A DNA stretch of 53,259 bases from Streptomyces atratus (GTDB taxonomy: Bacteria; Actinomycetota; Actinomycetes; Streptomycetales; Streptomycetaceae). Below, piece after piece: positions 30,718-38,404 of the stretch. Numbering within the stretch: position 1 is the stretch's first letter; each line of letters begins with the position of its first letter. Both the position numbers and the translations under genes were made by a program. The notes under the pieces were generated by a model. The model did no database searches. It was not told the origin of the DNA and saw nothing but the letters and a program-made list of their open reading frames with translations. The stretch lies in assembly GCF_900119365.1 (NCBI RefSeq), contig NZ_FPJO01000038.1, positions 1 to 53,259 of the forward strand. Direction: 5' to 3'.

Positions 30718-32447
30718 TGCGGGTCCACCCGCCTTGCCGCTGTGTCCTCGATCGCCGGGCGGGCTTGAATTCCACGCCCGTCCGGCGGTTGAGGACAGAA
30801 CGCGCCACGCCCATGTGCCTCGTACTCACGCAGCAGAGCGCTCAGCTGCTCGTCGCCGAACGGCTCGTACCCGGTACCGGTCCCCTTCCGCCACACGGGT
30901 CCCCCGGACCAGAACCCCTCCCGGCGCAGCCCCACGCGGTGCACCTTGTTCGTCGCCGTGACCGGCATCGCCGGGACGATCCGCACGAAGGCGGGGGCCA
31001 TCTTCGTACCCAGGTCCGACTGCGCGGCGAGGAACGCGGCGAAGGCGGACGGGTCGAAGGCGGCCCCCTCCCGCATGGCCAGCGCCGCCATCACCTGGTC
31101 CCCGGCGACCGGGTCCGGCACCGCGTACACCGCCACGGCCGCCGCGTCCTGCCAGCGGGCCAGGATGTTCTCGATCATCGCGGCGGCCAGGTTCTCACTG
31201 TCCACCCGCAGCCGGTCGTCGGTGCGGCCCGCGAAGTAGAGGAAGCCCTCGGCGTCACGGAAGAAGAGGTCCCCGGTCCAGTACCAGCCGCCGCGCACCC
31301 GCTCGGCTTCCGCCGCCGCGTTGCGCCAGTAGCCCTCGAAGGGCGTACGTCCCCGGTTGACCAACTCCCCGATCGCCTCGGCCCCGTTGGTCAGCCGGCC
31401 CGCTCCGTCGAAGACGGCGGTGGCCCGTTCCTCGCCGGTTTCCGGGTCCACGACCGCGAGATCGTCGCGGGCCGAGGCCCTCCCGATCGCCCGCTCCGGG
31501 GTGTCCGGGGTCCGCTGGATCGCCGCGCCGCCCTCGGAGGAGCCGTAGCCCTCCACCAGCCGCACCCCGAACCGCTCCCGGAACCGGGCCGCGTCCACCG
31601 CACCGGCCTCGGTGCCGAAGCCGAGCCGGAGCGGATGCTCGCGGTCGTCCGGGCGCTCGGGAGTGGCCAGCAGATACTGCACGGCGCGGCCGACATAGGT
31701 GAAGTACGTCGCCCCGTGCGCCCGTACGTCGTCGAGGAATCCGGAGGCCGAGAAACGGCGGCGCAGCGCGACGGCGGCCCCGCCGGCCAGTGCGGGAGCC
31801 CAGTCGGCGATCACGGCGTTGCCGTGGAACATCGGCATGCAGATGTAGTGGACGTCCTCGCGCCGGACGCCGAAGTGGTCGACGAGCGACTGTCCGGCCG
31901 CCGCCAGCCGTCCCTGGGTGCAGATCGCGGCCTTGGGCGCGCCCGTCGATCCGGAGGTGAAGTAGAGCAGCATCCGGGTTCCGGGGCCGATGTCCGGCCG
32001 GGCCGTGTCGCCGGGCTCGGCCCCGGCGTACGGGGTGAGGAGTTCGGCGTACGCGTCGGTGTCGGTGACCAGCATCCGGACACCGGGGAGGTCCAGGCCG
32101 TCGAGCAGCGGCAGATGGGCGCGTTCGGTGACCAGGACCCGGCAGCCGGTGTGCAGGATGTCCCGGGCCAGTTCGGCGCCGCGCCGGGTGGGGTTGATAC
32201 CGGCCACGGCGGCCCCGGCCAGGGCCGCCGCGCTCAACCAGAGGGGAAATTCAGGGGTGTTGTCCAGCAGCACCCCGAGGTGCGGTTCGCTGCCCGCCGA
32301 CAGCAGATCCGTCAGGAGCGCGGCCCGTGCGGCAGCGCCCGAGGCGACCTGGTGATGAGTGAGGACGGTGTCCTGATGTCTCAGTCCGGGCCGGTGGTCG
32401 CCCCATTGGCGCTGTACGAGCTCCGCTACGGTGCCTGCGCTCCTCAT
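30714..32447 (-). CDS. AMP-dependent acyl-CoA synthetase/ligase
   Basis: This 577-residue enzyme activates a carboxylic acid with ATP and CoA. The adenylation motifs are LLYFTSGSTGAPKAAI (about 157-172), VEGYGSSEGG and WYWTGDLFFRDAEGFLYFAG, followed by RLRVDSENLA, which takes the hinge position. The catalytic lysine region near the C-terminus is ATNKVHRVGL. It resembles FadD-type ligases for medium or long chains. The last 28 residues (from FCPQPPDGRG) are encoded by a common Streptomyces intergenic repeat and run to within 4 nt of overlap with the convergent MFS stop. The true protein probably ended at about residue 549. Confidence 0.88.
   Translation of the reverse strand: MRSAGTVAELVQRQWGDHRPGLRHQDTVLTHHQVASGAAARAALLTDLLSAGSEPHLGVLLDNTPEFPLWLSAAALAGAAVAGINPTRRGAELARDILHTGCRVLVTERAHLPLLDGLDLPGVRMLVTDTDAYAELLTPYAGAEPGDTARPDIGPGTRMLLYFTSGSTGAPKAAICTQGRLAAAGQSLVDHFGVRREDVHYICMPMFHGNAVIADWAPALAGGAAVALRRRFSASGFLDDVRAHGATYFTYVGRAVQYLLATPERPDDREHPLRLGFGTEAGAVDAARFRERFGVRLVEGYGSSEGGAAIQRTPDTPERAIGRASARDDLAVVDPETGEERATAVFDGAGRLTNGAEAIGELVNRGRTPFEGYWRNAAAEAERVRGGWYWTGDLFFRDAEGFLYFAGRTDDRLRVDSENLAAAMIENILARWQDAAAVAVYAVPDPVAGDQVMAALAMREGAAFDPSAFAAFLAAQSDLGTKMAPAFVRIVPAMPVTATNKVHRVGLRREGFWSGGPVWRKGTGTGYEPFGDEQLSALLREYEAHGRGAFCPQPPDGRGIQARPAIEDTAARRVDPH
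30743..30797. repeat. Streptomyces intergenic palindromic repeat (terminator-like)
   Basis: A long imperfect palindrome has arms starting TGTCCTCGATCGCCGGGC and ending GCGGTTGAGGACA. I recognise the core (a CGCCGG-CGGGCTTGA type) as a sequence scattered between many Streptomyces genes. It sits between two convergent genes, where it would work as a two-way terminator, and is read through in frame by the ligase gene. Confidence 0.7.
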
Positions 32448-32473
32448 GGCGCCGCACGGTAACTGACTGGACG

Positions 32474-33064
32474 TCAGAACTGAACATCGGAGCAGGCGTA
32501 GAACGCGTTGCCCGTGTCAGCGATGTTCCAGACGCTCAGGATGATGTGCTTCCCGCTCTTCTGGGTGGGGATGGTGCCCTGCTGGGTCAGGGTCGCCGGG
32601 GGCTGCTTGCCGCCGTACGGCACCGTCATGAAGGGCTGCGATTCCAGGCCGGCCCTGGTCAGCGGCTTGGTGGGGTCCCAGCCGTCCTTGGTGATGTAGT
32701 AGCGGAAGTCCGTCGTGGCGTGGCGTGCGGTGAACTGCCAGCGGAAGCCGAAGCCCTGGCCCGCGGTGACCTGGGTGGCGGGCCAGTTGCCGCCGCGCGG
32801 GTCGTCGAGCTGGGCGAACTCGCCATGGCCGCCGGAGCAGATCTTGCCGTCGGCCGGACCTGCCGCCGGGAAGCCCTTCGGGCCCTCGACGCTCTGCGGC
32901 TCCCACTGGATGTTGCCGCAGCCCGTCACCGTGCCGTTGGCACAGAGCTTCTGACGGCTGATGGGGTTGTCGGTGTAGCCGTGGCTGCCGGCAGTGCTCG
33001 TCGCGAACATCGAGACGCCCGCGATTGCCAGGCCGACCACGGCCGCGCTTGCCCTTTTACGCAT
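32474..33064 (-). CDS. AA10 lytic polysaccharide monooxygenase (chitin-binding)
   Basis: This 196-residue secreted copper enzyme cleaves crystalline chitin oxidatively. The signal peptide (1-27, ending ATSTAGS) is cut before His28, whose amino-terminus makes half of the copper histidine brace. The second brace residue is His115 (TARHATTDF). The mature sequence HGYTDNPISRQKLC and the final VWNIADTGNAFYACSDVQF are typical of single-domain AA10 enzymes of Streptomyces. No binding module is attached. It starts after two DasR-like sites, which fits control by N-acetylglucosamine status. Confidence 0.95.
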   Translation of the reverse strand: MRKRASAAVVGLAIAGVSMFATSTAGSHGYTDNPISRQKLCANGTVTGCGNIQWEPQSVEGPKGFPAAGPADGKICSGGHGEFAQLDDPRGGNWPATQVTAGQGFGFRWQFTARHATTDFRYYITKDGWDPTKPLTRAGLESQPFMTVPYGGKQPPATLTQQGTIPTQKSGKHIILSVWNIADTGNAFYACSDVQF

Positions 33065-33120
33065 TGCTGTCGCTCCTCAAGAACGTGGGGGAGGTTCCAT
33101 GAGCCGTACTGCGCGCGCCC

Positions 33121-33176
33121 TGCGGTCTAGACCAAGACTTAGATTATTGACGGGCTATGAACATGTCCAGACCAAT
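33121..33176 (-). promoter_or_regulatory. Two DasR-responsive-element-like sites upstream of the AA10 gene
   Basis: TGCGGTCTAGACCAAG (33121-33136) closely matches the DasR consensus A(C/G)TGGTCTAGACCA(C/G)T. ACATGTCCAGACCAAT (33161-33176) is a weaker second copy 40 nt away. DasR represses chitinolytic genes until glucosamine-6-phosphate releases it. The sites lie 57-112 nt upstream of the start codon, where the promoter is expected. Confidence 0.7.
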
Positions 33177-33233
33177 GGGAGTCCGATTCCGCTCAGGGCC
33201 TGCCCTGGCCGGCTCAGCGGCCCCGAGGCCCCC

Positions 33234-34823
33234 TCAGGCCCCTTCCCCGCCGCTACGTCCGGTGTAGAAGGCCACCGTCAAGTCCTTGACCAGGGACTTC
33301 CGTTCGTAGTCGTCGAGCTCCACGATGCCCCGTGCGGTCAGCCGGTTGACCGTGTCGTCGACCGCGTCGACCACCGAAGTCAGGACACTGTCGCGGTGCT
33401 TGGCGTCGAGGGCCGCGATCCGGCGGCGCTGCATCGCCGCGGCGACCTCCGGCGCGTACTCGATTCCGGTCGGCTGCGCCGAGTACACCTCGATGCCGAC
33501 GGGCTCGCAGTCCGCCTTCAGCATCCGGGTCAGCGCGTCGCCGACCGCCTCGGCGTTGCGCAGGGTGTGCGCGTCCTCGTGGAAGGCGTCGGCGGGCAGC
33601 TGCGAGAGGACCCGGGCCATCGCCGCCTCGACCTGCTCGCGCAGATACGCCTCGTGGTCGGCGACCCCGAGCGCCGCCCGTACGGTGTCCTTGATCCGCC
33701 ACACCACGAGGACGACCACGCGCAGCGCCGTGCCGTTGGCGTCCACGGCGGGGAGCGGTTCGCTGCGCCAGTGCCGCAGGCGTACGTCGACCCGGCGGCG
33801 CAGCAGCAGGGGGCTGATCCACATCAGCCCGGTCCGCCGCACGCTCCCCCGGTACTCGCCGAAGAGCGTCAGCACCCAGGCGTACCCCACACGTCCCCGG
33901 CTCAGGCCGCCGAGCGCGAAGAGCGCCACCGACACCAGCGCGACGAGCGCCGCCCAGGCGCCGATCCCGATCCCGTCGTACGGGCGCGAACCGATCCCGA
34001 ACCGGGCGAGCGCGGTGGCGGGCAGCGCGCCGATCCACCAGAGCACGGCGCCACCGGCGGCGACCCCGGCCAGTCCGGCGAGCAGTGCGAGCCAGCCGGG
34101 GAGCACGGGGCCCGGCCGCTCGGCGAGCCGTGGATCGGCGACCGGAGCCGGGCGCGTCGAGGGCCGCACCTGCGGCCCCCTCGGCACGGGCGGCCGCCGC
34201 ACCCCTGTCTGCGGCCGGTCGCCCCCGGCCGCCCGCCGCGGCACACCGGCGGGGAGCGCGGCCGCGTCGGCGCGCGCGGCGTCCTCGCGGAAGAGCAGGT
34301 GCACGGGGATGGACGCGGTCCGCTCGTTGCCGATGACCGCGTGGTGGCGCCCGATCCCCCACCGCGTGTCGCCGGGCTGCTGCACGGCCCCGTCGCCCCC
34401 GGAGACGGGGAGGGAGTCGAAGACGGCGTCGGGGGCCGCGCGGTTCCGGGGCGAGGAGGGGACGGGTTCGGTCCCCGGCGCCGCGGCCGGGACCGACACC
34501 GACACCGACACCGAGGCCGAGGTCGAGGTCGAGGTCGCGCCGAACGGGGAGTCCAGGTCCTCGCCCGGGACCAGATCCAGCACGGGATCGACCACGGAGT
34601 CAGGACCGGCCTCCGACCCGGCCTCCGCGACGGACCCCGGCCCCGGGACGGCGACCGCGACCGCGGCCCCCGCGCCGGGGGGCCCGTCCGGGCCGCCGTC
34701 CTCCCGGCCGGGCGGCGCCACCCGGTCCGGGCCGCACACCCGGACCGGCTCCGGCTCCCGCTCGCCCTCCCGCGGCCTTCCGTTCTCCGGGGTTCCGGAG
34801 CTGTCCGACACCATGGATCGCAT
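33234..34823 (-). CDS. SPFH/band 7 domain membrane protein
   Basis: This 529-residue protein has a long disordered N-terminus (about 1-210) rich in Pro, Gly, Glu and Ser/Thr, including a TSTSTSASVSVSVSV run. Then come two hydrophobic segments (WLALLAGLAGVAAGGAVLWW; AWAALVALVSVALFALGGL) and an SPFH/prohibitin domain (about 310-510). The SPFH part reads RGRVGYAWVLTLFGEYRGSV, ALRVVVLVVWRIKDTVRAAL, EQVEAAMARVLSQLP and GIEVYSAQPTGIEYAPEVAA. Such proteins organise membrane microdomains. ATG 34823 is preceded by GGAGGCGGGT. It is 25 nt downstream of the peptidoglycan-binding gene, probably in one operon. Confidence 0.82.
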   Translation of the reverse strand: MRSMVSDSSGTPENGRPREGEREPEPVRVCGPDRVAPPGREDGGPDGPPGAGAAVAVAVPGPGSVAEAGSEAGPDSVVDPVLDLVPGEDLDSPFGATSTSTSASVSVSVSVPAAAPGTEPVPSSPRNRAAPDAVFDSLPVSGGDGAVQQPGDTRWGIGRHHAVIGNERTASIPVHLLFREDAARADAAALPAGVPRRAAGGDRPQTGVRRPPVPRGPQVRPSTRPAPVADPRLAERPGPVLPGWLALLAGLAGVAAGGAVLWWIGALPATALARFGIGSRPYDGIGIGAWAALVALVSVALFALGGLSRGRVGYAWVLTLFGEYRGSVRRTGLMWISPLLLRRRVDVRLRHWRSEPLPAVDANGTALRVVVLVVWRIKDTVRAALGVADHEAYLREQVEAAMARVLSQLPADAFHEDAHTLRNAEAVGDALTRMLKADCEPVGIEVYSAQPTGIEYAPEVAAAMQRRRIAALDAKHRDSVLTSVVDAVDDTVNRLTARGIVELDDYERKSLVKDLTVAFYTGRSGGEGA

Positions 34824-34848
34824 ACCCGCCTCCGTCATGTCCGTCGTG

Positions 34849-36192
34849 TCACCCGAAGAGTCGGCGCCAGGTCTCCGGACCGGGGTAGCCGTCGGCCGCT
34901 CCGCCCCGCCAGCCCTGAGCCCGTTGGAAGGCCTCGACATTGCGCCGGTCCGCCTCGGTCCACCGGGGCCCGGGTCCCGACGTGTAGTACTTGCCGAATC
35001 CGCGCTTCGCCAACTGCTTGCCGAGCCTGTCGACATGGCTGTTGGACTGTCCGGGCCGGAAATAGCCCCGCCCGGGGAACTTCGAATCCGGATTCGAGTC
35101 ACCGTGGCCGGCCCCCGTTCCGCCGCCCCCGCCCCCGCCCCCGGTGCCGGGGATGTCTCGGCCGGTTCCGTCGGCCAGCAGCCGCCAGGTGTCGGGGCCG
35201 GGGATGCCGTCCGCCTCCTTGCCCTTCCAGCCCTGGGCCTTCTGGAAGGCCTGGGTCGCGCGCCGGTCGGCGTCGCCCCAGCCCGGCCCGGGGCCGACCT
35301 CGTAGAAGCGCTTGCCGCCCCGGTCCGTGAGCATCCTGCCGAGCTGGGTGACGTACTTGTTGCTGGCGCCGGGGCCGAACTTCGCGGCGCCCGGGAATCC
35401 CGCCACCGAGGAACCGCTGCCGGCGCTGCCGCCGCTGAGGCCCTTGTAGCGGTAGGCGACGTATTTGCCGGAGTTGGTCCAGTACGCCATGGGCGTCGTC
35501 TTCTTGCGGGTGTGCGGCTTCGTCTGCTCGTACGCCGTGTAGTGGGTGTGCGTGTAGTCGGTCCAGCCGCCGAAGATCGTGACGTGCGAGCCCTTCGAGG
35601 GGTCGGCCGGGTTGTGGAAGAGCAGGATGTCGCCGGGCTGGAGCTCCTCCCGCGCGATCCGCGTCCCGAACGCGGCGAGGCTGCCGGTCCACTCGTTGCC
35701 GGGCAGGTTCCAGGCCATCGACACGAAGCCGGAGCAGTCCTGCCGGTATCCGTCGGACCAGTACTTGACCATGCTGTACGGAACGTCGGCCGACACCCAC
35801 TTCTTCGCGCGGTTGATGATGGCGGCCCGGCTGCTCTTGCGCAGCTTGGGCGTGGTCGTCGTGGACGAGGGCGGCCCCGCGGCGCCGCCGCCGCGCAGCG
35901 GTCCGGGCCCGCCCTGCGGGCTGTCCCCGTCCGGGTCCGTCCGGGCGGCTCCGGCTGCCCCCGCCGCCCGGTCGCCCGTCGTGCCCGTCGAACCCGCCGC
36001 CTCGGCGACGCCGGAGCCCAGTACCACTCCGGCCGCGGTGGCCAGCACCAGGGCGCGGCGCGCGCCGTGTGCGGCCGGATGACCTCCGTACCGCACGGGC
36101 AGCGCACTGGCGGCGGTCCGCCGCTGTGCGGCGCACCCCGCACAGATGCAGTCGATGGCGGGCACGTACTCCTCGAAAGCCGGCACAGTCAT
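34849..36192 (-). CDS. Secreted NlpC/P60-like protein with two peptidoglycan-binding repeats
   Basis: This 447-residue protein starts at ATG 36192 (GGAGGGG upstream). It has an atypical cysteine-containing start (EEYVPAIDCICAGCAAQRR) followed by a twin hydrophobic export segment (ALVLATAAGVVLGSGVAEAA). The catalytic-like domain (about 140-270) has QDCSGFVSMAWNLPG and GSHVTIFGGWTDY, matching Cys and His positions of cell-wall amidases/endopeptidases. Two C-terminal repeats (about 285-350 and 380-447; both with GPGP.W..ADRR...AFQ.AQGW..) are peptidoglycan-binding modules. Cell-wall attachment or remodelling is the likely role. Confidence 0.85.
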   Translation of the reverse strand: MTVPAFEEYVPAIDCICAGCAAQRRTAASALPVRYGGHPAAHGARRALVLATAAGVVLGSGVAEAAGSTGTTGDRAAGAAGAARTDPDGDSPQGGPGPLRGGGAAGPPSSTTTTPKLRKSSRAAIINRAKKWVSADVPYSMVKYWSDGYRQDCSGFVSMAWNLPGNEWTGSLAAFGTRIAREELQPGDILLFHNPADPSKGSHVTIFGGWTDYTHTHYTAYEQTKPHTRKKTTPMAYWTNSGKYVAYRYKGLSGGSAGSGSSVAGFPGAAKFGPGASNKYVTQLGRMLTDRGGKRFYEVGPGPGWGDADRRATQAFQKAQGWKGKEADGIPGPDTWRLLADGTGRDIPGTGGGGGGGGTGAGHGDSNPDSKFPGRGYFRPGQSNSHVDRLGKQLAKRGFGKYYTSGPGPRWTEADRRNVEAFQRAQGWRGGAADGYPGPETWRRLFG

Positions 36193-36376
36193 GCGATTCC
36201 CCTCCGCACTCGTCAAGATCTTTGGGCGCATCTGCACGGGCGCCAGTGTCTCAACTCTCCTGACATATCGCATTTTGACGGACAGAAGAGAAAAAACGAC
36301 CATCCGACAGGCCGTGATGGACGGTAAATGGTCAGGAGCACGCCCCGGCTTCGGGTAGAGTTCTCCAGGTCAGCAG

Positions 36377-36450
36377 GCGCCGCTAGCTCAGTTGGTTAGA
36401 GCAGCTGACTCTTAATCAGCGGGTCCGGGGTTCGAGTCCCTGGCGGCGCA
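36377..36450 (+). tRNA. tRNA-Lys (CTT anticodon), copy 3 of 3
   Basis: Third identical 74-nt copy, again preceded by GTCAGCAG. Acceptor stem, anticodon loop and T-arm are as in copies 1 and 2. Confidence 0.97.
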
Positions 36451-36458
36451 CGCAGAGT

Positions 36459-36491
36459 CAAAGCCCTCTCACCATGCGTGAGGGGGCTTTG
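36459..36491 (+). terminator. Terminator of tRNA-Lys copy 3
   Basis: A 14-bp stem with one G-T wobble (36459-36472 with 36478-36491) lies 8 nt after the tRNA. Confidence 0.75.
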
Positions 36492-37029
36492 CTCGTTCGC
36501 GAACCTCGCACGCCGAAGCCTCCCGCACCGAAGCCCCGCGCCGGGCCCCCACCCCGCGACGCCCTCCACGGCGTCACCTTGAAACCACTACCCGCACAGT
36601 CACCGCAGAGCTGCCACACAGTCACCATCCGGTCACTCAGCGGCGTAAAGGTCGTTCTCATACGCCTCCGCACGCCCCCTCCACAAGGGGGCAACACATC
36701 GTACGTACGGCTGGTAACCCACTCTTTTCACCCTTGCGATCAGGTCCGGGGCCGGACAACCTGTCCAGTGGCCATCAGCTCCAACCAGGCTGATGGACAG
36801 TGCAGTTGGGGGCCGCAGAGGGGGAAGCTCCGGCTGTCCGCAACGCGAGGTGGGGGCCCTGCTCGGGGACTGGTGCCGAGGGGGCACCAGGCAGCCGGAA
36901 GGGCGCCGTTCCGTATCCGAGCGGACGGTCGCCCGCCACTGATGTCGGCCGCGGCGACCGACGGGGAATCGCCACGGCCGGGTCGACCGACCAGTCACGC
37001 ACCGACCATGCGTGCAGGGGGGATGACCC
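36492..37029 (+). other. Non-coding leader of the cslA relic with structured G+C-rich stretch
   Basis: I see no gene in these 538 bp. From 36821 there is a structured, purine-rich stretch (GGGGAAGCTCCGGCTGTCCG, then CAACGCGAGG) followed by a perfect hairpin TGGTGCC/GGCACCA at 36871-36889 and CCAGGCAGCCGG at 36886-36897. It could be the old 5' leader or a cis-acting RNA of the cslA operon. The downstream gene is a relic, so any control would now be without a target. Confidence 0.4.
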
Positions 37030-37425
37030 ATGACGTCGACGCCGAAGGGCGCCCGGCAGAACAACGACCTTCCCGGACCACCCTGCCCCGGATACCGGAC
37101 CGGCCGGGGGCGCGACCCGAACCTCAGGCACGAGACGATCCTCAAGCAGTGCGGGAAGGGCTTCTTCTCGCTCCCGCCGGGCAAGCTCCTCAACTACACG
37201 CCGGTGATCGGCTTCTATCCGATGTCCGCCCTGAACTGGATCCTGGCGGCGCTGAGTTGTGCCCTGTTCCTGGGCGTGGGAGCCTCCGGGCGCAGATCGA
37301 CCCGGTCGTCCGGATGATGCTGTACGGCAATCCTCGGCGCTCCGGACCGGGCTGTACGTCCGGAACCGGCGGCACAACGTCTCGCCGCACGAGCCCGAGG
37401 GCTCCGGCGGTCCGGCCGACATGAT
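37030..37425 (+). pseudogene. cslA: Relic of cslA (cellulose-synthase-like glycosyltransferase)
   Basis: The original start MTSTPKGARQNN is kept at 37030. It is then joined, with most of the gene lost, to a piece from the C-terminal third of CslA: HETILKQCGKGFFSLPPGKL, then FYPMSALNWILAALSCALFL. After a frameshift near 37290 the next fragments GLYVRNRRHNVSPHEPEGSG lie in another frame. The catalytic GT2 core and most membrane helices are gone. CslA makes a beta-glucan at hyphal tips in Streptomyces. It cannot function here. Confidence 0.85.
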
Positions 37426-37470
37426 GATGCCCGGGGCCCCCAGGTTCCGGGACGGCGCCGCCCCGACGAA

Positions 37471-37550
37471 GGGCACCCGCTGTACCAGCGCCTCCCTGCT
37501 CCCCGACGATTCGGTGCTGGTAACCGGCGGCTCCGACGACTACCGCGGGC
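37471..37550 (+). pseudogene. glxA: Relic of glxA (copper radical oxidase)
   Basis: The stretch encodes TRCTSASLLPDDSVLVTGGS followed by DDYRG, which corresponds to the TRYPQASILPDDSVLVSGGS-type segment of the GlxA beta-propeller. GlxA normally follows cslA and oxidises its glycan product. Here the segment follows only about 45 nt after the last cslA fragment. Nothing recognisable of the rest of GlxA remains in 37550-37722. Confidence 0.75.
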
Positions 37551-37722
37551 CGGGACCGGTGTCCGGGCCGGAGGTGCATCCCGCGAGCAGCGCCACCGCC
37601 CCCGCCGCGGCCGCCCGCCCCGCGCTCATCCGAATGTTCCGCCGGCCGTCGTGGCTGCCGTACATCCACTCCCCCTCGGCGCGGGCGTCGGTGCGCTGCC
37701 GCATCCGTACCGTCGTGGCATC

Positions 37723-38403
37723 TCAGGCGCTGTCACCCGCGGACTTCGCACCGGTCAGATAGGCGGAGACGACCACATTCGCTTCGTACGAATGCGACGC
37801 CCGGTCGTAGGTGCCGCCGCAGGTGATCAGGCGGAGCTCCGCCCGGCCGTCCTTGCGGGGGCCGTACGCCTTGCCGGCGTCGAAGCGGGCCCGGGTGAAG
37901 ACCTGGACGTCGTCGATGGTGAACTCGGCGACGGTGCCGTCGGCGCGGGTGATCTCGACCTTGGCGCCGGGGCGGGCCGCGCTCAGCCCGTAGAAGACGG
38001 CCGGTCTGGTCTCGGTGTCGACATGGCCGACGAGGAGGGCGGGGCCCTTCGCGCCGGGCTCGGTGCCGCCGCCGTACCAACCGACGGTCTGCGGCGTGTC
38101 GAACGGGGGCGGTTCGATCGCCCCGTCCTTGTCCAGGCCGCGGGCGACCACGGGGGCCTCGACGCCGATCGACGGGATCTCGACCCGCTCCGGCACGGCC
38201 CCCTCGATCGGGGCGTGCGGCGGGGGCAGCGGTACGCCGAGGGGGCGGCCCACCGCCGCGACATCGCCGGTGGTCGGGGCGGAGCTGGCGCCGGAGCCGT
38301 CGGTGATACCGCGGCCCCAGAGCCACAGGCCCAGCAGCAGGACGGCCCAGACCATTCCGGCGAGCAGCCTGCCGTGCCCCGCGGGGCTGTCCGGGGCGGA
38401 CAT
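37723..38403 (-). CDS. Class F sortase
   Basis: This 226-residue membrane-anchored transpeptidase has an N-terminal membrane segment (LLAGMVWAVLLLGLWLWG) and an SrtF-type catalytic domain: PSIGVEAPVVARGLDKDG, the histidine in LLVGHVDTETRPAVF, the cysteine in LRLITCGGTYD, and the final arginine replaced or shifted to the DRASHSYEANVVV region. Class F enzymes are common in actinobacteria, and their substrates are little known. It is the second gene of an operon with the secreted protein upstream, whose stop lies 1 nt before this ATG. Confidence 0.88.
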   Translation of the reverse strand: MSAPDSPAGHGRLLAGMVWAVLLLGLWLWGRGITDGSGASSAPTTGDVAAVGRPLGVPLPPPHAPIEGAVPERVEIPSIGVEAPVVARGLDKDGAIEPPPFDTPQTVGWYGGGTEPGAKGPALLVGHVDTETRPAVFYGLSAARPGAKVEITRADGTVAEFTIDDVQVFTRARFDAGKAYGPRKDGRAELRLITCGGTYDRASHSYEANVVVSAYLTGAKSAGDSA

Positions 38404-38404
38404 G

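Noticed and set aside
33325..36327. 1000-codon plus-strand open frame across the SPFH and peptidoglycan-binding genes
   Set aside because: The opposite strand carries two well-supported genes with ribosome sites and conserved domains. The plus-strand translation is Arg/Pro/Ser low complexity.
21770..36376. Idea that the intervals between the identical tRNA-Lys genes are integrated mobile islands
   Set aside because: The intervals hold core-type genes (cdgA, AA10 enzyme, SPFH) with normal base composition, no integrase, no replication genes and no partial tRNA repeats at their ends.
36821..36900. Calling a cobalamin riboswitch in the cslA leader
   Set aside because: Only parts of the core and of the 3' box are similar and important consensus pieces are missing. 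It is reported as an unassigned structured leader instead.
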